Source: JAIBJN01 sp963802795 (GTDB lineage: Bacteria > Actinomycetota > Thermoleophilia > Gaiellales > Gaiellaceae). From it: DNA of 64,000 nt. The translations under genes were made by a program, and so were the position numbers. Below are positions 7,813 to 17,292 of this stretch, piece by piece. The notes under the pieces are model-generated. The model did no database searches, was not told the DNA's origin, and saw nothing but the letters and a program-made list of their open reading frames with translations. The stretch spans positions 62,001 to 126,000 of the forward strand of contig CAWDJV010000002.1 of the NCBI GenBank assembly GCA_963802795.1. The letters are read 5' to 3'. Within the stretch, counting starts at the first letter, position 1. Each line of letters starts with the position of its first letter.

Positions 7813-9156
7813 ATGGCTCTGAGAACCTACGGCACGATGGCGGTCGACTGGGAGTCGCGCGTCGACTTCGAGCGGCTCCGGCGTGAGCGGCTCGCGCGCA
7901 CGAAGGGAGGCCTCGCCGGGTCGGAGCTGGGGGCGCTCCTCTGCTTCGACATGGCGAACATCCGCTACATCACGGCCACGCACATCGGCACGTGGGCGAT
8001 GGACAAGCTCATCCGCTTCTGCCTCCTTCCCCAGGGCGACGAGCCGATCATGTGGGACTTCGGCTCCGCCGCGCGCCACCACAAGCTCTACAACCCGTGG
8101 CTCGGCGACGAGCGCTCCCGCGCCGGCATCTCGACGCTCAGAGGCTCCGTGCGGGGCCGGGCGGAGTCCGTCGCGGCGAAGATCCGCGTCGAGCTCGAGG
8201 AGCGCGGGCTCCTCGGCGAGCCCCTCGGAGTCGACGTGATCGAGCTGCCCGTGCTCGAGGCGCTCCAGGCCGAGGGGATCAAGGTCGTCGACGGCCAGGC
8301 GCTCATGCAGGACGTCCGCAAGATCAAGACCGCCGACGAGATCACGCTCCTGAACACGGCCTGCGCGATGGTCGACGCCGCCTACGAGGAGCTCTTCCGC
8401 GCGATGCGGCCCGGCATCCGCGAGAACGAGTGCGTCGCCCTCGTCAACCGCGTCCTCTACGAGCTCGGCTCGGAGCACGTCGAGGGCGTGAACGCGATCT
8501 CCGGCGAGCGCTGCAGCCCGCACCCGCACGTCTTCACGGACCGGATGCTCCGCCCGGGCGACCCTGCCTACTTCGACATCCTCCACGCGTACAACGGCTA
8601 CCGGACCTGCTACTACCGCACCTTCGCGGTCGGAAGCGCGTCGCCGGCCCTGGTCGACGCGTACAAGCGCTCGCGGGACATCCTCGACCAGGCGATCGCG
8701 ATGATCCGTCCCGGAGTCACGACTGCCGACGTCGTCGGCGTCTGGCCCGAGGCGGAGGAGTTCGGGTTCCCTGACGAGGAGGCGGCCTTCGCGCTTCAGT
8801 ACGGCCACGGCGTCGGGCTCTCGATCTGGGAGAAGCCGATCTTCAGCCGGCTCGTCTCCTTCGACTACCCCGAGGTGATCGAGGAGGGCATGGTCTTCGC
8901 GCTCGAGACCTTCTGGCCGGCCTCGGACGGGTGGTCGGCAGCGCGGATCGAGGAGCAGCTCGTCGTCACCGCCGACGGCTGCGAGGTGATCACCCGCTTC
9001 CCGGCCGAGGAGCTGCTCGTCGCGGGCGGGGGGCACCCGACCGCCTCCGGGCCTCTCCCGGGCACACGCGAGGCGGAGTCGCACCGAAATCGTGGCGGCA
9101 CACTCGACTGGGTGGTCGCCGGGGCTCGTAGCGAGGGCGCGGAGCTCGGGCCCTAG
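7813..9156 (+). CDS. M24 creatinase/aminopeptidase-P fold protein with an altered metal site
   Basis: A 447-residue pita-bread-fold protein. The N-terminal creatinase domain has IRYITATHIGTWAMDK and MWDFGSAARHH, resembling the DddP/Xaa-Pro peptidase branch. In the catalytic domain the first ligand Asp is present (YFDILHAY, D255). The second, 11 residues later, is Cys266 (YRTCYYRTF in place of the usual xxDxTRTF). The ligand histidine (YGHGVGL) and both glutamates (ALETF, RIEEQ) remain. A standard dinuclear peptidase is therefore doubtful. A lyase or C-N hydrolase acting on a small metabolite fits the cluster better, but the reaction is unknown. It lies between E1-beta and E2 with 1-2 nt gaps. 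Confidence 0.8.
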   Translation: MALRTYGTMAVDWESRVDFERLRRERLARTKGGLAGSELGALLCFDMANIRYITATHIGTWAMDKLIRFCLLPQGDEPIMWDFGSAARHHKLYNPWLGDERSRAGISTLRGSVRGRAESVAAKIRVELEERGLLGEPLGVDVIELPVLEALQAEGIKVVDGQALMQDVRKIKTADEITLLNTACAMVDAAYEELFRAMRPGIRENECVALVNRVLYELGSEHVEGVNAISGERCSPHPHVFTDRMLRPGDPAYFDILHAYNGYRTCYYRTFAVGSASPALVDAYKRSRDILDQAIAMIRPGVTTADVVGVWPEAEEFGFPDEEAAFALQYGHGVGLSIWEKPIFSRLVSFDYPEVIEEGMVFALETFWPASDGWSAARIEEQLVVTADGCEVITRFPAEELLVAGGGHPTASGPLPGTREAESHRNRGGTLDWVVAGARSEGAELGP

Positions 9157-9158
9157 AC

Positions 9159-10319
9159 GTGGCGACGAACGTGATCATGCCCGCGCTCGGAATGGCCCAG
9201 GAGACCGGCAAGATCCTCCGCTGGCTCAAGTCCGACGGCGACGAGGTGACGAAGGGCGATCCGCTCCTCGAGGTCGAGACCGACAAGGTGACGGTGGAGA
9301 TCGAGGCGCCGGCCGCAGGGCTCCTCGCCGGGCTCCGGGCCCGCGAGGGGGCCGAGGTCCCGGTCGGGGAGACGGTCGCCTTCATCGTCGCTCCCGGCGA
9401 GGAGGCGCCGACGAACGGGGACGCTCCCCGGGAGCCTGCCGCCCCGCCGGAGCGCGCGCCTCGGGCATCTCAGGCGGCGGCTTCGCCGGACGGCCCTCGA
9501 CGCCGCCTGGCCTCGCCGAAGGCACGCCGGCTCGCGGCCGAGCGAGGCGTCGACCTCGATGCCCTCGCGGCCGGGAGCGGGCCGCACGGCGCCGTCGTCG
9601 CGGCCGACGTCGACACGGCCGCCGAGTCGCCCGAGCAGGCCGCAGGCCCCGAAGCCGCGCCCTCGCGGATCTGGAGCCTCATGGCCGAGCGAACGACGCA
9701 GAGCTGGACGAGCGCGCCGCACTTCTACCTCTTGCGCGAGGTGGACGCAGGCCGCCTCTCGAGCTGGCGCGACGTGGCGCGGCGGCGGCTCGGCGACGAC
9801 GTCAGCTTCACGGACCTCCTCGTCCGGGCGACCGCGGCCGCCCTCCGGGATCACCCGCGGGTGAACGCCGCCTGGGAGAACGGCGGAGTCAAGCCCAACG
9901 AGGAGGTCAACGTCGGCATCGCGGTCGCCGTCGAGGACGGTCTAGTCGTCCCCGTCGTCCACGGCGCCGACACGCTCGGGCTCGGCGAGATCGCCGCGCG
10001 CCGTGCGGAGCTCGTCACCCGGGCGCGCGAGGGAGCGCTGCGACCGGAGGACGTCGAGCGGGGCACCTTCACCATCTCGAACCTCGGCATGTACGGAATC
10101 GACGCGTTCAACGCCGTCCTCAACGCCCCGCAGGCCGCGATCCTCGCAGTGGGCCGGATCGTCGAGCGCGTCGTCGCCGTCGAGGGCGCTCCCGCCGTCC
10201 GGCCGCGGATGGCGCTCACGCTGTCGTGCGACCACCGGGTCGTCGACGGAGCGCGCGCGGCCGAGTTCCTGGACCTGCTCGCAGCCCTGATCGAGGAGCC
10301 CGCCGGACTTGCGGACTGA
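9159..10319 (+). CDS. dihydrolipoamide acyltransferase (E2)
   Basis: A 386-residue E2 with three modules in order. The N-terminal lipoyl domain (residues 1-80) carries the lipoylated lysine in VETDKVTVE. A peripheral-subunit binding domain lies near residues 110-150 (SPKARRLAAERGVDL). The catalytic domain ends with the active-site HRVVDGARAAEFLDLL (HxxxDG). It accepts the acyl group from E1 and passes it to CoA. The GTG start follows the M24 stop by 2 nt. No E3 gene is in the window, so a housekeeping dihydrolipoamide dehydrogenase is presumably shared. Confidence 0.9.
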   Translation: MATNVIMPALGMAQETGKILRWLKSDGDEVTKGDPLLEVETDKVTVEIEAPAAGLLAGLRAREGAEVPVGETVAFIVAPGEEAPTNGDAPREPAAPPERAPRASQAAASPDGPRRRLASPKARRLAAERGVDLDALAAGSGPHGAVVAADVDTAAESPEQAAGPEAAPSRIWSLMAERTTQSWTSAPHFYLLREVDAGRLSSWRDVARRRLGDDVSFTDLLVRATAAALRDHPRVNAAWENGGVKPNEEVNVGIAVAVEDGLVVPVVHGADTLGLGEIAARRAELVTRAREGALRPEDVERGTFTISNLGMYGIDAFNAVLNAPQAAILAVGRIVERVVAVEGAPAVRPRMALTLSCDHRVVDGARAAEFLDLLAALIEEPAGLAD

Positions 10320-10426
10320 GCCTGCAATCGAGCGGCTGCGGAGCGTCGCGCCCGAACGAGCCGACGCCGCCGGAGCGGCGGCCTCGGAGCTGGGGGAGCT
10401 CGGGCCCGCTCGTCGGAGGGCGGACG

Positions 10427-11815
10427 GTGCTCACCGGCGACGCGGTCGAGGTCCGGAGCCCCTACGACGACCGCCTCGTCGCGGTCGTCCACCGGGCCGG
10501 GCCGGCAGAGGTCGAAGAGGCGATCGCGGGAGCGGTCGAGGCGTTCGAGGAGACCCGCAGGATGCCCTCCTGGCGCCGTGCCGAGATCCTGGAGCGCATC
10601 TCCGCGACGATCGGCGAGCGGCGCGAGGAGCTCGCCCGGACGATCGCGCTCGAAGCCGGGAAGCCGATCAAGACGGCCCGCGTGGAAGCCGAGCGCGCGG
10701 CGTTCACCTTCAAGGTCGCCGCGGAGGAGACGAAGCGGATCTACGGCGAGATCGTCCCGCTCGACTGGGTGCCCGGGACGGAGGGTCGCACGGCCCACGT
10801 GCGGCGCGTCCCGCTCGGCCCGATCGCCGGGATCACGCCCTTCAACTTCCCGCTCAACCTCGTCGTGCACAAGGTCGCCCCTGCTCTCGCGGCGGGGAAT
10901 CCGATCGTCGTTCGCCCCGCGTCGCAGACACCTGCGAGCGCGCTGGCGCTCGGCGCGATCCTCCTGGAAGCCGGCTGGCCGGAAGGGGGTATCGCGGTGG
11001 TCCCGTCGTCCACGGACGTCGCCGCGCCCCTCGTCGAGGACGACCGGATCAAGCTGCTCACGTTCACGGGCAGCCCCGGGGTCGGCTGGGCGCTGAAGGC
11101 GCGCGCCGGCCGCAAGCGCGTGACGCTCGAGCTGGGCGGGAACGCCGGCGTGATCGTGAACGCGGACGCCGACGTCCCCTTCGCCGCGGAACGCGTCGCC
11201 TGGGGCGGCTTCGTCTACTCGGGCCAGACCTGCATCTCCGTCCAGCGCGTGTTCGTCCACGACGGCGTGTACGAGGAGTTCCTCGGCGGGCTCCTCCCGC
11301 GGGTCTCGAAGCTCGAGACGGGCGACCCGCTGGACGAGGCCACCGACGTCGGGCCGCTGATCGACGACTCGGCGTCCGACCGTGTGGCCGAGTGGGTGGA
11401 GGAGGCGCTCGCGGGCGGGGGCGAGGCACTCGTCGGCGGGACCCGTGAGGGCCGCCTCTGGGAGCCGATCGTGCTCGCCGGGGTCGAGGAGACGATGCGC
11501 GTCTCCTGCCGTGAGGCGTTCGCGCCGCTCGTGGTCGTCGCCCCCTTCGAGGACGTCGATGACGCGATCGCGGCCGTCGACCGCAGCGAGTACGGGCTCC
11601 AGGCCGGGATCTTCACGCGGGACTGGCCGACGATCGGGCGCGCGTTCGACGAGCTCGAGGTCGGAGGCCTCGTCGTCAACGACGTCCCGACCTTCCGCAT
11701 CGACCACATGCCGTACGGGGGCGTGAAGCAGTCGGGCCTCGGCCGCGAGGGCATCCGGTACGCCGTCGAGGAGATGACCGAGCTGCGGCTCCTGGCGCTC
11801 AACGACCGCCGGTGA
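10427..11815 (+). CDS. NAD(P)-dependent aldehyde dehydrogenase
   Basis: An ALDH-superfamily enzyme with EVRSPYDDRLVA near the N-terminus, the cofactor/oxyanion block GITPFNFPLNLVVHKVAPAL, the general base in TLELGGNAG (about residue 235), and the nucleophile in SGQTCISVQR (about residue 268). It oxidises an aldehyde or semialdehyde to acid or acyl-CoA, a likely partner of the beta-hydroxyacid dehydrogenase upstream. The GTG at 10427 has a strong GGAGGG 6 nt upstream. Some residues before it (GPLVGGRT) resemble the normal family N-terminus, so the true start could be further upstream in a form I cannot see. About 107 nt separate it from E2. Confidence 0.88.
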   Translation: MLTGDAVEVRSPYDDRLVAVVHRAGPAEVEEAIAGAVEAFEETRRMPSWRRAEILERISATIGERREELARTIALEAGKPIKTARVEAERAAFTFKVAAEETKRIYGEIVPLDWVPGTEGRTAHVRRVPLGPIAGITPFNFPLNLVVHKVAPALAAGNPIVVRPASQTPASALALGAILLEAGWPEGGIAVVPSSTDVAAPLVEDDRIKLLTFTGSPGVGWALKARAGRKRVTLELGGNAGVIVNADADVPFAAERVAWGGFVYSGQTCISVQRVFVHDGVYEEFLGGLLPRVSKLETGDPLDEATDVGPLIDDSASDRVAEWVEEALAGGGEALVGGTREGRLWEPIVLAGVEETMRVSCREAFAPLVVVAPFEDVDDAIAAVDRSEYGLQAGIFTRDWPTIGRAFDELEVGGLVVNDVPTFRIDHMPYGGVKQSGLGREGIRYAVEEMTELRLLALNDRR

Positions 11816-13059
11816 GCGAGGGCACCGACATCAGGAGCGGCGTCCTCGATCCCGCCGAGCTGGAAAAGTCGAGAGGGCTCGCTCCCAAGCCGCCGGTCGA
11901 GGAGCGGGACGGCCGCCTGGAGCGCGCCCGGCGCTCGCTGGAGGCTCACGGGCTCGACGGACTGCTCGTCTGGGGCTCGGCGGGCGTGAATGCCGACCCG
12001 ATCCGCTATCTCGCGGGCTACGTCCACGTGTTCCCCTCGGCGAGCTCCCTCCTGCTCGTCCCGCTCGAGCGCGACCCGGTGCTCCTCGTCGACCAGCCGT
12101 GGCACCTGGACGAGGCCCGCAAGATGTCGTGGATCGAGGACGTGCGGGCCTACCCGAACCCCGCACGGCTCTGGCTCGCGGAGGAGCTGCGCTCGGCCGT
12201 CCGCGACGCGGCCGGCGCGGCCGGTCTCGCCTCGGGCCGCATCGGCGTCTTCACCGGCGAGATGCCTTCCGTGTACTCGGACGTCCTCGCGAGCGCCGTC
12301 GAGGGCGCCGCCTTCGAGGACGGCTCGTCGGTCTGGCAGGACCTCGTCGCCGCCCCGTCGGCTTTCGACGCGGAGCAGATCGATCGCACCGCCTCCGTCG
12401 CCGACGCCGGGCTCGCCGCGGCGGTCGAGGCCGCGGGCGCGGGGGTGCCCGAGTACGAGGTCTGCCTGCGCTCCCTCGAGCGCATGGCTTCGCTGGGTGC
12501 GGAGTTCCTGCACGGGAGCGGGCTCTCGACGCACGTGAACATCGGCTCCTTCAGCGACGCGATCTCGAACGTGCGCCCGTTCCTCTTCTCGACGAGGCGG
12601 CTCGAGGAGGGGCAGATGTTCTGGCTCGACCTCTCCGCCTCGTACGCGGGCTACTACACGGACACCGACCGGACGATCTCGGTCGGGGAGCCCTCACGGG
12701 AGCAGCGGGAGATCTACGAGGTCGCCGCCGAGATGTACCGCGTCATGCTCGCTGAGGCGCGGGCCGGGATTCGCGGCGGGGACCTGTGGGAGTCGGCCAA
12801 CCGGGTCGCCGTCGAAGCCGGCTACGGCGACTACGTCAACCACGTCTATCTGGGCCACACGACCGGCATCACCACCTCGTCGCGTCCCGTCGTGGCGCGC
12901 GGGGAGACGATGGAGCTTCGCCCAGGGAGCTTCGTCAACGTCGAGCCCGGGATCTTCGTCCCCGGCGTGGGCTCGGCATGCATCGAGAACACGCTCTCCG
13001 TCACTGAGGAGGGAGCGGTTCCCCTCAACGAGCACGGGATCGAGATCCATGTCGTCTGA
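11812..13059 (+). CDS. M24 family Xaa-Pro-peptidase-like metallohydrolase
   Basis: A 415-residue protein with an N-terminal creatinase domain (IRYLAGYVHVFPSA) and a C-terminal pita-bread domain. All five metal ligands are in place: FWLDLSASYAGYYTDTDRT (two Asp 11 apart), LGHTTGI (His), VEPGIF and CIENTLSV (Glu). It is the one fully ligand-complete member of the three M24 proteins in this cluster and is expected to be an active manganese or cobalt enzyme, peptidase or related amidinohydrolase. Its ATGA/GTGA-type overlap with the aldehyde dehydrogenase indicates coupling. Confidence 0.85.
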   Translation: MSEGTDIRSGVLDPAELEKSRGLAPKPPVEERDGRLERARRSLEAHGLDGLLVWGSAGVNADPIRYLAGYVHVFPSASSLLLVPLERDPVLLVDQPWHLDEARKMSWIEDVRAYPNPARLWLAEELRSAVRDAAGAAGLASGRIGVFTGEMPSVYSDVLASAVEGAAFEDGSSVWQDLVAAPSAFDAEQIDRTASVADAGLAAAVEAAGAGVPEYEVCLRSLERMASLGAEFLHGSGLSTHVNIGSFSDAISNVRPFLFSTRRLEEGQMFWLDLSASYAGYYTDTDRTISVGEPSREQREIYEVAAEMYRVMLAEARAGIRGGDLWESANRVAVEAGYGDYVNHVYLGHTTGITTSSRPVVARGETMELRPGSFVNVEPGIFVPGVGSACIENTLSVTEEGAVPLNEHGIEIHVV

Positions 13060-13146
13060 GGGACGGAGTGCGTGGGGGCGGAGGCGTCGCCGCACCGCGG
13101 GCGGGTTGCCTCGGGAATCGGTATCCGCGACAACGGAGGTGTCTTC

Positions 13147-14421
13147 ATGAGAAGGATTGTTTGGCTCCTCGCTCTGCTGCCGGTGCTCCTGGCGCTGGTG
13201 TTCGCGGCCGGCTGCGGCGGCGACGACGACGACGACGACGGCGGCGCCCCCGAGACGGGCGCGACGGACACGGGAGGGGAGGCGAGCGGGGAGCCGATCA
13301 GGATCGGCGCGTCGCTGCCGCTCACCGGCGAATTCGCCGAGCCCGGCGAGGCCGCGAAGCGCGGCTACGAGGTCTGGATGGAGATGGTCAACGAGGCCGG
13401 CGGCCTGCTCGGCCGGCCGGTCGAGTTGGTCATCAAGGACGACCAGTCCGACCAGAACCTCGTCGTCACCGACTACAACGCGCTGATCGACCAGGACCAG
13501 GTCGACCTCCTGCTGGGCACCTTCTCGTCGCTCCTCAACATCCCGGCTTCTGCGGTCGCCGAGCGGGCGCAGATGGTCTACGTGGAGCCGGCGGGCGGCT
13601 CGCCCGACATGTTCAACCGCGGCTTCGAGTACCTCTTCTTCGCGCAGCAGGCGACGGCGCCGCACCAGGCCGACCTCTTCTCGGAGTGGGTGCTGAGCCT
13701 GCCCGAGGGAGAACGGCCGACGACCGCGGCCTACGTCGCGGCCGACGACCCGTTCGGGGCTCCCGTCGCCGAGGGGATCCAGGAGCAGCTCGAGGCCGGG
13801 GGCGTCGAGACCGTCTACTCGGAGATCTATCCGCCGGAGACGGTCAACTTCGACGCCATCGCGTCCGACATCGCCGCCCAGAAGCCGGACCTCATCGCGC
13901 AAGGCTCGGCCGGGCTCCAGGACGGCGTCAACCTGATCACCGCCCTCATCGCGGCCGGCTACAGCCCGCAGCAGATGTTCCAGGCCTCGACCCCGTCGTT
14001 CGCGGACCAGTACTCGGACGCGATCGGCATCGAGAACACCGAGGGCATCTTCTACGCGGTCAGCTACCACGTCGATGCGCCGACGCCGATGAACGAGGAG
14101 TTCCTCGCTGCGTACCGTGCGAAGTTCAACAACGAGGACCCGCCCGAGGACGCAGCGGACGGGTTCGCGGCGGCGCAGGTTCTCCAGGCGGCCGTCGAGG
14201 CCGTCGGCTCGATCGACGACCAGGCCGCGCTCAAGGACTGGCTCCACGAGAACAGCGTGGAGACGATCCTCGGCGAGCTGAGCTGGGACGAGACCGGCGC
14301 TCCCGAGCAGGCGTTCCTCCTCGCGCAATGGCAGAACGGCGACGAGGAGATCGTGCTGCCGGAAGAGTCGGCCACGTCCGACACGATCGTCAACCCCAAG
14401 CCCCCGTGGTCGGGGCGCTGA
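13147..14421 (+). CDS. ABC transporter substrate-binding lipoprotein, branched-chain amino acid (LivK) type
   Basis: A 424-residue lipoprotein. The signal ends in the lipobox-like LVFAAGCGG, followed by an acidic Asp-rich linker, then the periplasmic type-I binding fold starting PIRIGASLPLTGEFAEPGEAAKRG. This family binds branched-chain amino acids, amides, urea or aromatic acids and delivers them to the LivHMGF permease. The ATG at 13147 has GGAGG 7 nt upstream. Its position directly before the permease genes and inside the catabolic cluster suggests it binds the cluster's growth substrate. Confidence 0.92.
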   Translation: MRRIVWLLALLPVLLALVFAAGCGGDDDDDDGGAPETGATDTGGEASGEPIRIGASLPLTGEFAEPGEAAKRGYEVWMEMVNEAGGLLGRPVELVIKDDQSDQNLVVTDYNALIDQDQVDLLLGTFSSLLNIPASAVAERAQMVYVEPAGGSPDMFNRGFEYLFFAQQATAPHQADLFSEWVLSLPEGERPTTAAYVAADDPFGAPVAEGIQEQLEAGGVETVYSEIYPPETVNFDAIASDIAAQKPDLIAQGSAGLQDGVNLITALIAAGYSPQQMFQASTPSFADQYSDAIGIENTEGIFYAVSYHVDAPTPMNEEFLAAYRAKFNNEDPPEDAADGFAAAQVLQAAVEAVGSIDDQAALKDWLHENSVETILGELSWDETGAPEQAFLLAQWQNGDEEIVLPEESATSDTIVNPKPPWSGR

Positions 14422-14442
14422 CCGACTGAGGCAACGGAGGAG

Positions 14443-14492
14443 CCGGTCGGGGACGCCCTGTCCCCGGCCGGTCTCCTCTTCGGGAGACCGGC
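14443..14492 (+). terminator. two overlapping hairpins between the binding protein and the permease genes
   Basis: CGGGGAC/GTCCCCG flanked by CCGG/CCGG forms one stem (14443-14471). GCCGGTCTCC/GGAGACCGGC with a TCTTCG loop forms a second (14467-14492) that ends at the livH start codon. They share five bases and so compete. Neither has a U-tract, so they more likely stabilise or attenuate mRNA, giving excess binding protein, than terminate fully. Confidence 0.45.
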
Positions 14493-15374
14493 GTGACGCA
14501 GCTCATCCAGACCGTCGTCCTCGGGCTCCTCCTCGGAGGGGTCTACGCCCTGCTCGCGTCGGGGCTGACGCTGATCTTCGGCGTCATGGACGTGATCAAC
14601 GTCGCGCAGGGCGCGCTCATCATCCTCGCGTCCTTCATGACCTGGGCGCTGTGGAACGAGACGGGCCTCGACCCGCTCCTGGGGGTGCTGGTCACCACGC
14701 CTGCGATGTTCCTGATCGGGTTCGGGATCTACCTGACGACGATCCGGTGGATCCAGGGGAAGCCGCCGTCGACCTCGGTGATCCTGACGTTCGGCCTGGC
14801 GTTGATCCTCGAGGGCGTCATGGGCTGGGTCTGGACGGCCAAGCTCCACCGCGCCGCACCCGACTACTTCAACCAGTCGTTCACGATCGGCGACATCTAC
14901 CTGCGGAAGGCGCAGGTGTACGGATGCGCGATCGCCGTCGGGGTGCTCGCGATCCTCTACGTGATCCTGCGCGTGACATGGCTGGGGCGTGCGATCCGGG
15001 CGGTGTCGGCGAACATGACCTCGGCGAGGCTCGTCGGCGTGAGGCCGAGCACCGTCGCCGCCCTCACCTTCGCCATCGGCGTCGCCACGACCGGCGCCGG
15101 CGGCTCGATCGCCGCCGTCCTCTACCCGTTCCTGCCGGGCTCGCACTATCAGTGGATCTCCCGACTGCTCGGGATCATCGTCCTCGGCGGGATGGGAAGC
15201 CTGCCCGGTGCCGTGGTCGGCGCGCTCCTGCTCGGCGTTGCCGAGACGATGACGCAGACCTACATCTCACCGCAGTGGGCGACCATGGTCCCCTGGGTCG
15301 TGATCATGGTCGTCCTCCTGGTGCGCCCGCAGGGGCTCATGGGCCAGAAGCTGCGGGAGGACGTGGCGCTGTGA
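14493..15374 (+). CDS. livH: branched-chain-type ABC transporter permease (LivH)
   Basis: A 293-residue polytopic membrane protein with the typical LivH opening (LLGGVYALLASGLTLIFGVMDVINVAQG) and the ending GMGSLPGAVVGALLLGVAE. It forms the translocation channel with LivM. The GTG start directly follows a hairpin. The stop overlaps the start of the next gene as GTGA. The symbol denotes family only; the substrate may not be an amino acid. Confidence 0.9.
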   Translation: MTQLIQTVVLGLLLGGVYALLASGLTLIFGVMDVINVAQGALIILASFMTWALWNETGLDPLLGVLVTTPAMFLIGFGIYLTTIRWIQGKPPSTSVILTFGLALILEGVMGWVWTAKLHRAAPDYFNQSFTIGDIYLRKAQVYGCAIAVGVLAILYVILRVTWLGRAIRAVSANMTSARLVGVRPSTVAALTFAIGVATTGAGGSIAAVLYPFLPGSHYQWISRLLGIIVLGGMGSLPGAVVGALLLGVAETMTQTYISPQWATMVPWVVIMVVLLVRPQGLMGQKLREDVAL

Positions 15375-17242
15375 GCGCCGCGCTCCGTTTCCTGGGGAGA
15401 CGAGCAGGGGCGCTGGCGATCGTCGCCCTGCTGCTCACGATCCTCGTCTTCCCGGTCATCTCGGACAACCGCTACTACCAGACGATCATCATCTTCTCGC
15501 TGCTGCTCGCCATCATGGCGAGCAGCTGGAACATCATCTCGGGGTTCGCCGGCTACGTCTCGCTGGGCCAGACGGTCTTCCTCGGGATCGGCGCCTACAC
15601 GACAGCCATCCTCTCGCTCCGCGTGTTCGGCCCTGACGAGTTCGGGCAGGGCGGCGCGAACCCGTTCTACTTCGTCCCAATCTCGGCGATCGTCGCCGGC
15701 CTCTTCGCCGCCGCCGTTGGCCCGATCATCATGCGCACCCGCGGGCACTCGTTCGTGATCCTCACGATCGCGTTCCTGTTCGTGATGCAGCTCGTCGCGC
15801 TCAACTGGGGCGAGCTCACGTACGGGAACCGCGGGCTCTCGCTGCCGCTCCCGACGTGGCCGCGCGAGTGGGGGAACCTCCCCTTCTACTACATCTTCTT
15901 CGGCCTCCTCCTCATCACCATCGCGACGGCCTGGTGGATCCGGCGGACGAAGTTCGGGATGGGGCTGATCGCCATTCGCGAGGACGAGGACAAGGCGGCC
16001 GCGGTCGGCGTGAACACGCCGATCTACAAGGCGCTCGCCTACATCGCGAGCGCCGTCTGGATCGGAGCCGCCGGAGGCGTCTACGCCTACTACCTGAGCT
16101 TCATCGACCCGCGGAACATGTTCGACATCGTCCCGAGCGTCTTCGTCGTCCTCGCCGTGCTGCTGGGCGGGAGAGGGACGATCTGGGGCCCGGTGATCGG
16201 GGCGTTCATCCTCGAGCCGGTCAACCAGATCACGAACAACGACTTCAACCGCTGGTTCGGCTCGGGGGTCTGGGACGCGAACAAGCGCCTCATCTTCTTC
16301 GGGCTCGTGCTCATCCTCGTCGTGCTGCTCTTGCCGCGAGGGATCATCCCGAGCATCGGGGACATCATCAGGAAACGGCGCGAGTCGCGGACCGCGGCAG
16401 AGGTCGGCGCCCGCTTCGAGCGCAAGCCGATGCGCGTCGTGGAGCGCGCGGCGGAGGAGGCGCGCGAGGCGCCCGCGGGGCCGCTCCTCGAGGTGAAAGG
16501 CGTGGAGAAGCGCTTCGGAGGCGTGAAGGCGGTCGACGACGTCACGCTCGCGGTCGAGCGCAGCACCATCACGGCCCTCATCGGCCCCAACGGCTCGGGC
16601 AAGACGACGCTCTTCAACCTCATCGACGGCACGATGCCGCTCGAGCGGGGCGAGATCTGGTTCGACGGGGAGCAAATCGACTCGCTCGCCCCCTACCGTC
16701 GCGCGCACCGCGGGATCGGCCGCACCTTCCAGATCACGCGGCTGTTCAAGCAGATGACGGTGCTGGAGAACGTCGTCGCGCCGTTGCGCTCGTTCTCGTG
16801 GCGGCAGCTCGGCGCCGACGCCGTGAGCGGCCCGGAGTCGGAGCGGGCTTACGAGCTCCTCGAGTTCGTGGGCATGCACAAGTTCGCCGAACGGCGCGCC
16901 GCGGAGCTCTCGTACGGGCAGCAGAAGCTGGTCGAGCTGGCCCAGATCCTCATGCTCGACCCGAAGCTGATCATGCTCGACGAGCCCGCCGGCGGAATCA
17001 ACCCGACCCTGATCGGCTACATGGAGGAGATGATCCGCGAGCTGAACCGGCAGGGCACGACGTTCCTGATCGTCGAGCACAACATGCCGCTCGTCCTCGG
17101 CCTCTGCGACCCGGTGCTCGTGCTGGCCCGCGGGCAGTGCATCTGCCAGGGCCCGCCCAGCCAGGTGCAGGCCGACCCGGCGGTCCTCGACGCCTACCTC
17201 GGCGCTGACTTCCACCTCGAGGAGAAGGCGGGGGTGCACTAG
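15371..17242 (+). CDS. LivM-LivG fusion: ABC permease fused to ATP-binding subunit
   Basis: A single 623-residue frame joins two normally separate subunits. Residues about 1-340 are LivM: many membrane spans, SGFAGYVSLGQTVFLGIGAY, and the EAA-like GRGTIWGPVIGAF. After a charged linker (about 340-372) comes LivG, with LLEVKGVEKRFGG, Walker A GPNGSGKTT near residue 405, signature LSYGQQKLVELAQ, Walker B LIMLDEPAGG and the H-loop IVEHNM. No stop or start signal interrupts the junction. It energises import together with LivH and LivF. The GTG at 15371 overlaps the livH stop. Confidence 0.9.
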   Translation: MSAALRFLGRRAGALAIVALLLTILVFPVISDNRYYQTIIIFSLLLAIMASSWNIISGFAGYVSLGQTVFLGIGAYTTAILSLRVFGPDEFGQGGANPFYFVPISAIVAGLFAAAVGPIIMRTRGHSFVILTIAFLFVMQLVALNWGELTYGNRGLSLPLPTWPREWGNLPFYYIFFGLLLITIATAWWIRRTKFGMGLIAIREDEDKAAAVGVNTPIYKALAYIASAVWIGAAGGVYAYYLSFIDPRNMFDIVPSVFVVLAVLLGGRGTIWGPVIGAFILEPVNQITNNDFNRWFGSGVWDANKRLIFFGLVLILVVLLLPRGIIPSIGDIIRKRRESRTAAEVGARFERKPMRVVERAAEEAREAPAGPLLEVKGVEKRFGGVKAVDDVTLAVERSTITALIGPNGSGKTTLFNLIDGTMPLERGEIWFDGEQIDSLAPYRRAHRGIGRTFQITRLFKQMTVLENVVAPLRSFSWRQLGADAVSGPESERAYELLEFVGMHKFAERRAAELSYGQQKLVELAQILMLDPKLIMLDEPAGGINPTLIGYMEEMIRELNRQGTTFLIVEHNMPLVLGLCDPVLVLARGQCICQGPPSQVQADPAVLDAYLGADFHLEEKAGVH

Positions 17243-17292
17243 TGCCCATCCGGGTAATCCAGCCGAAGCGGGCTCGTCTGGGAGGGGCACCG

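Noticed and set aside
10309..11448. Arg-rich alternative-frame ORF over the aldehyde dehydrogenase
   Set aside because: Composition is that of a GC shadow frame; the ALDH motifs are in the other frame.
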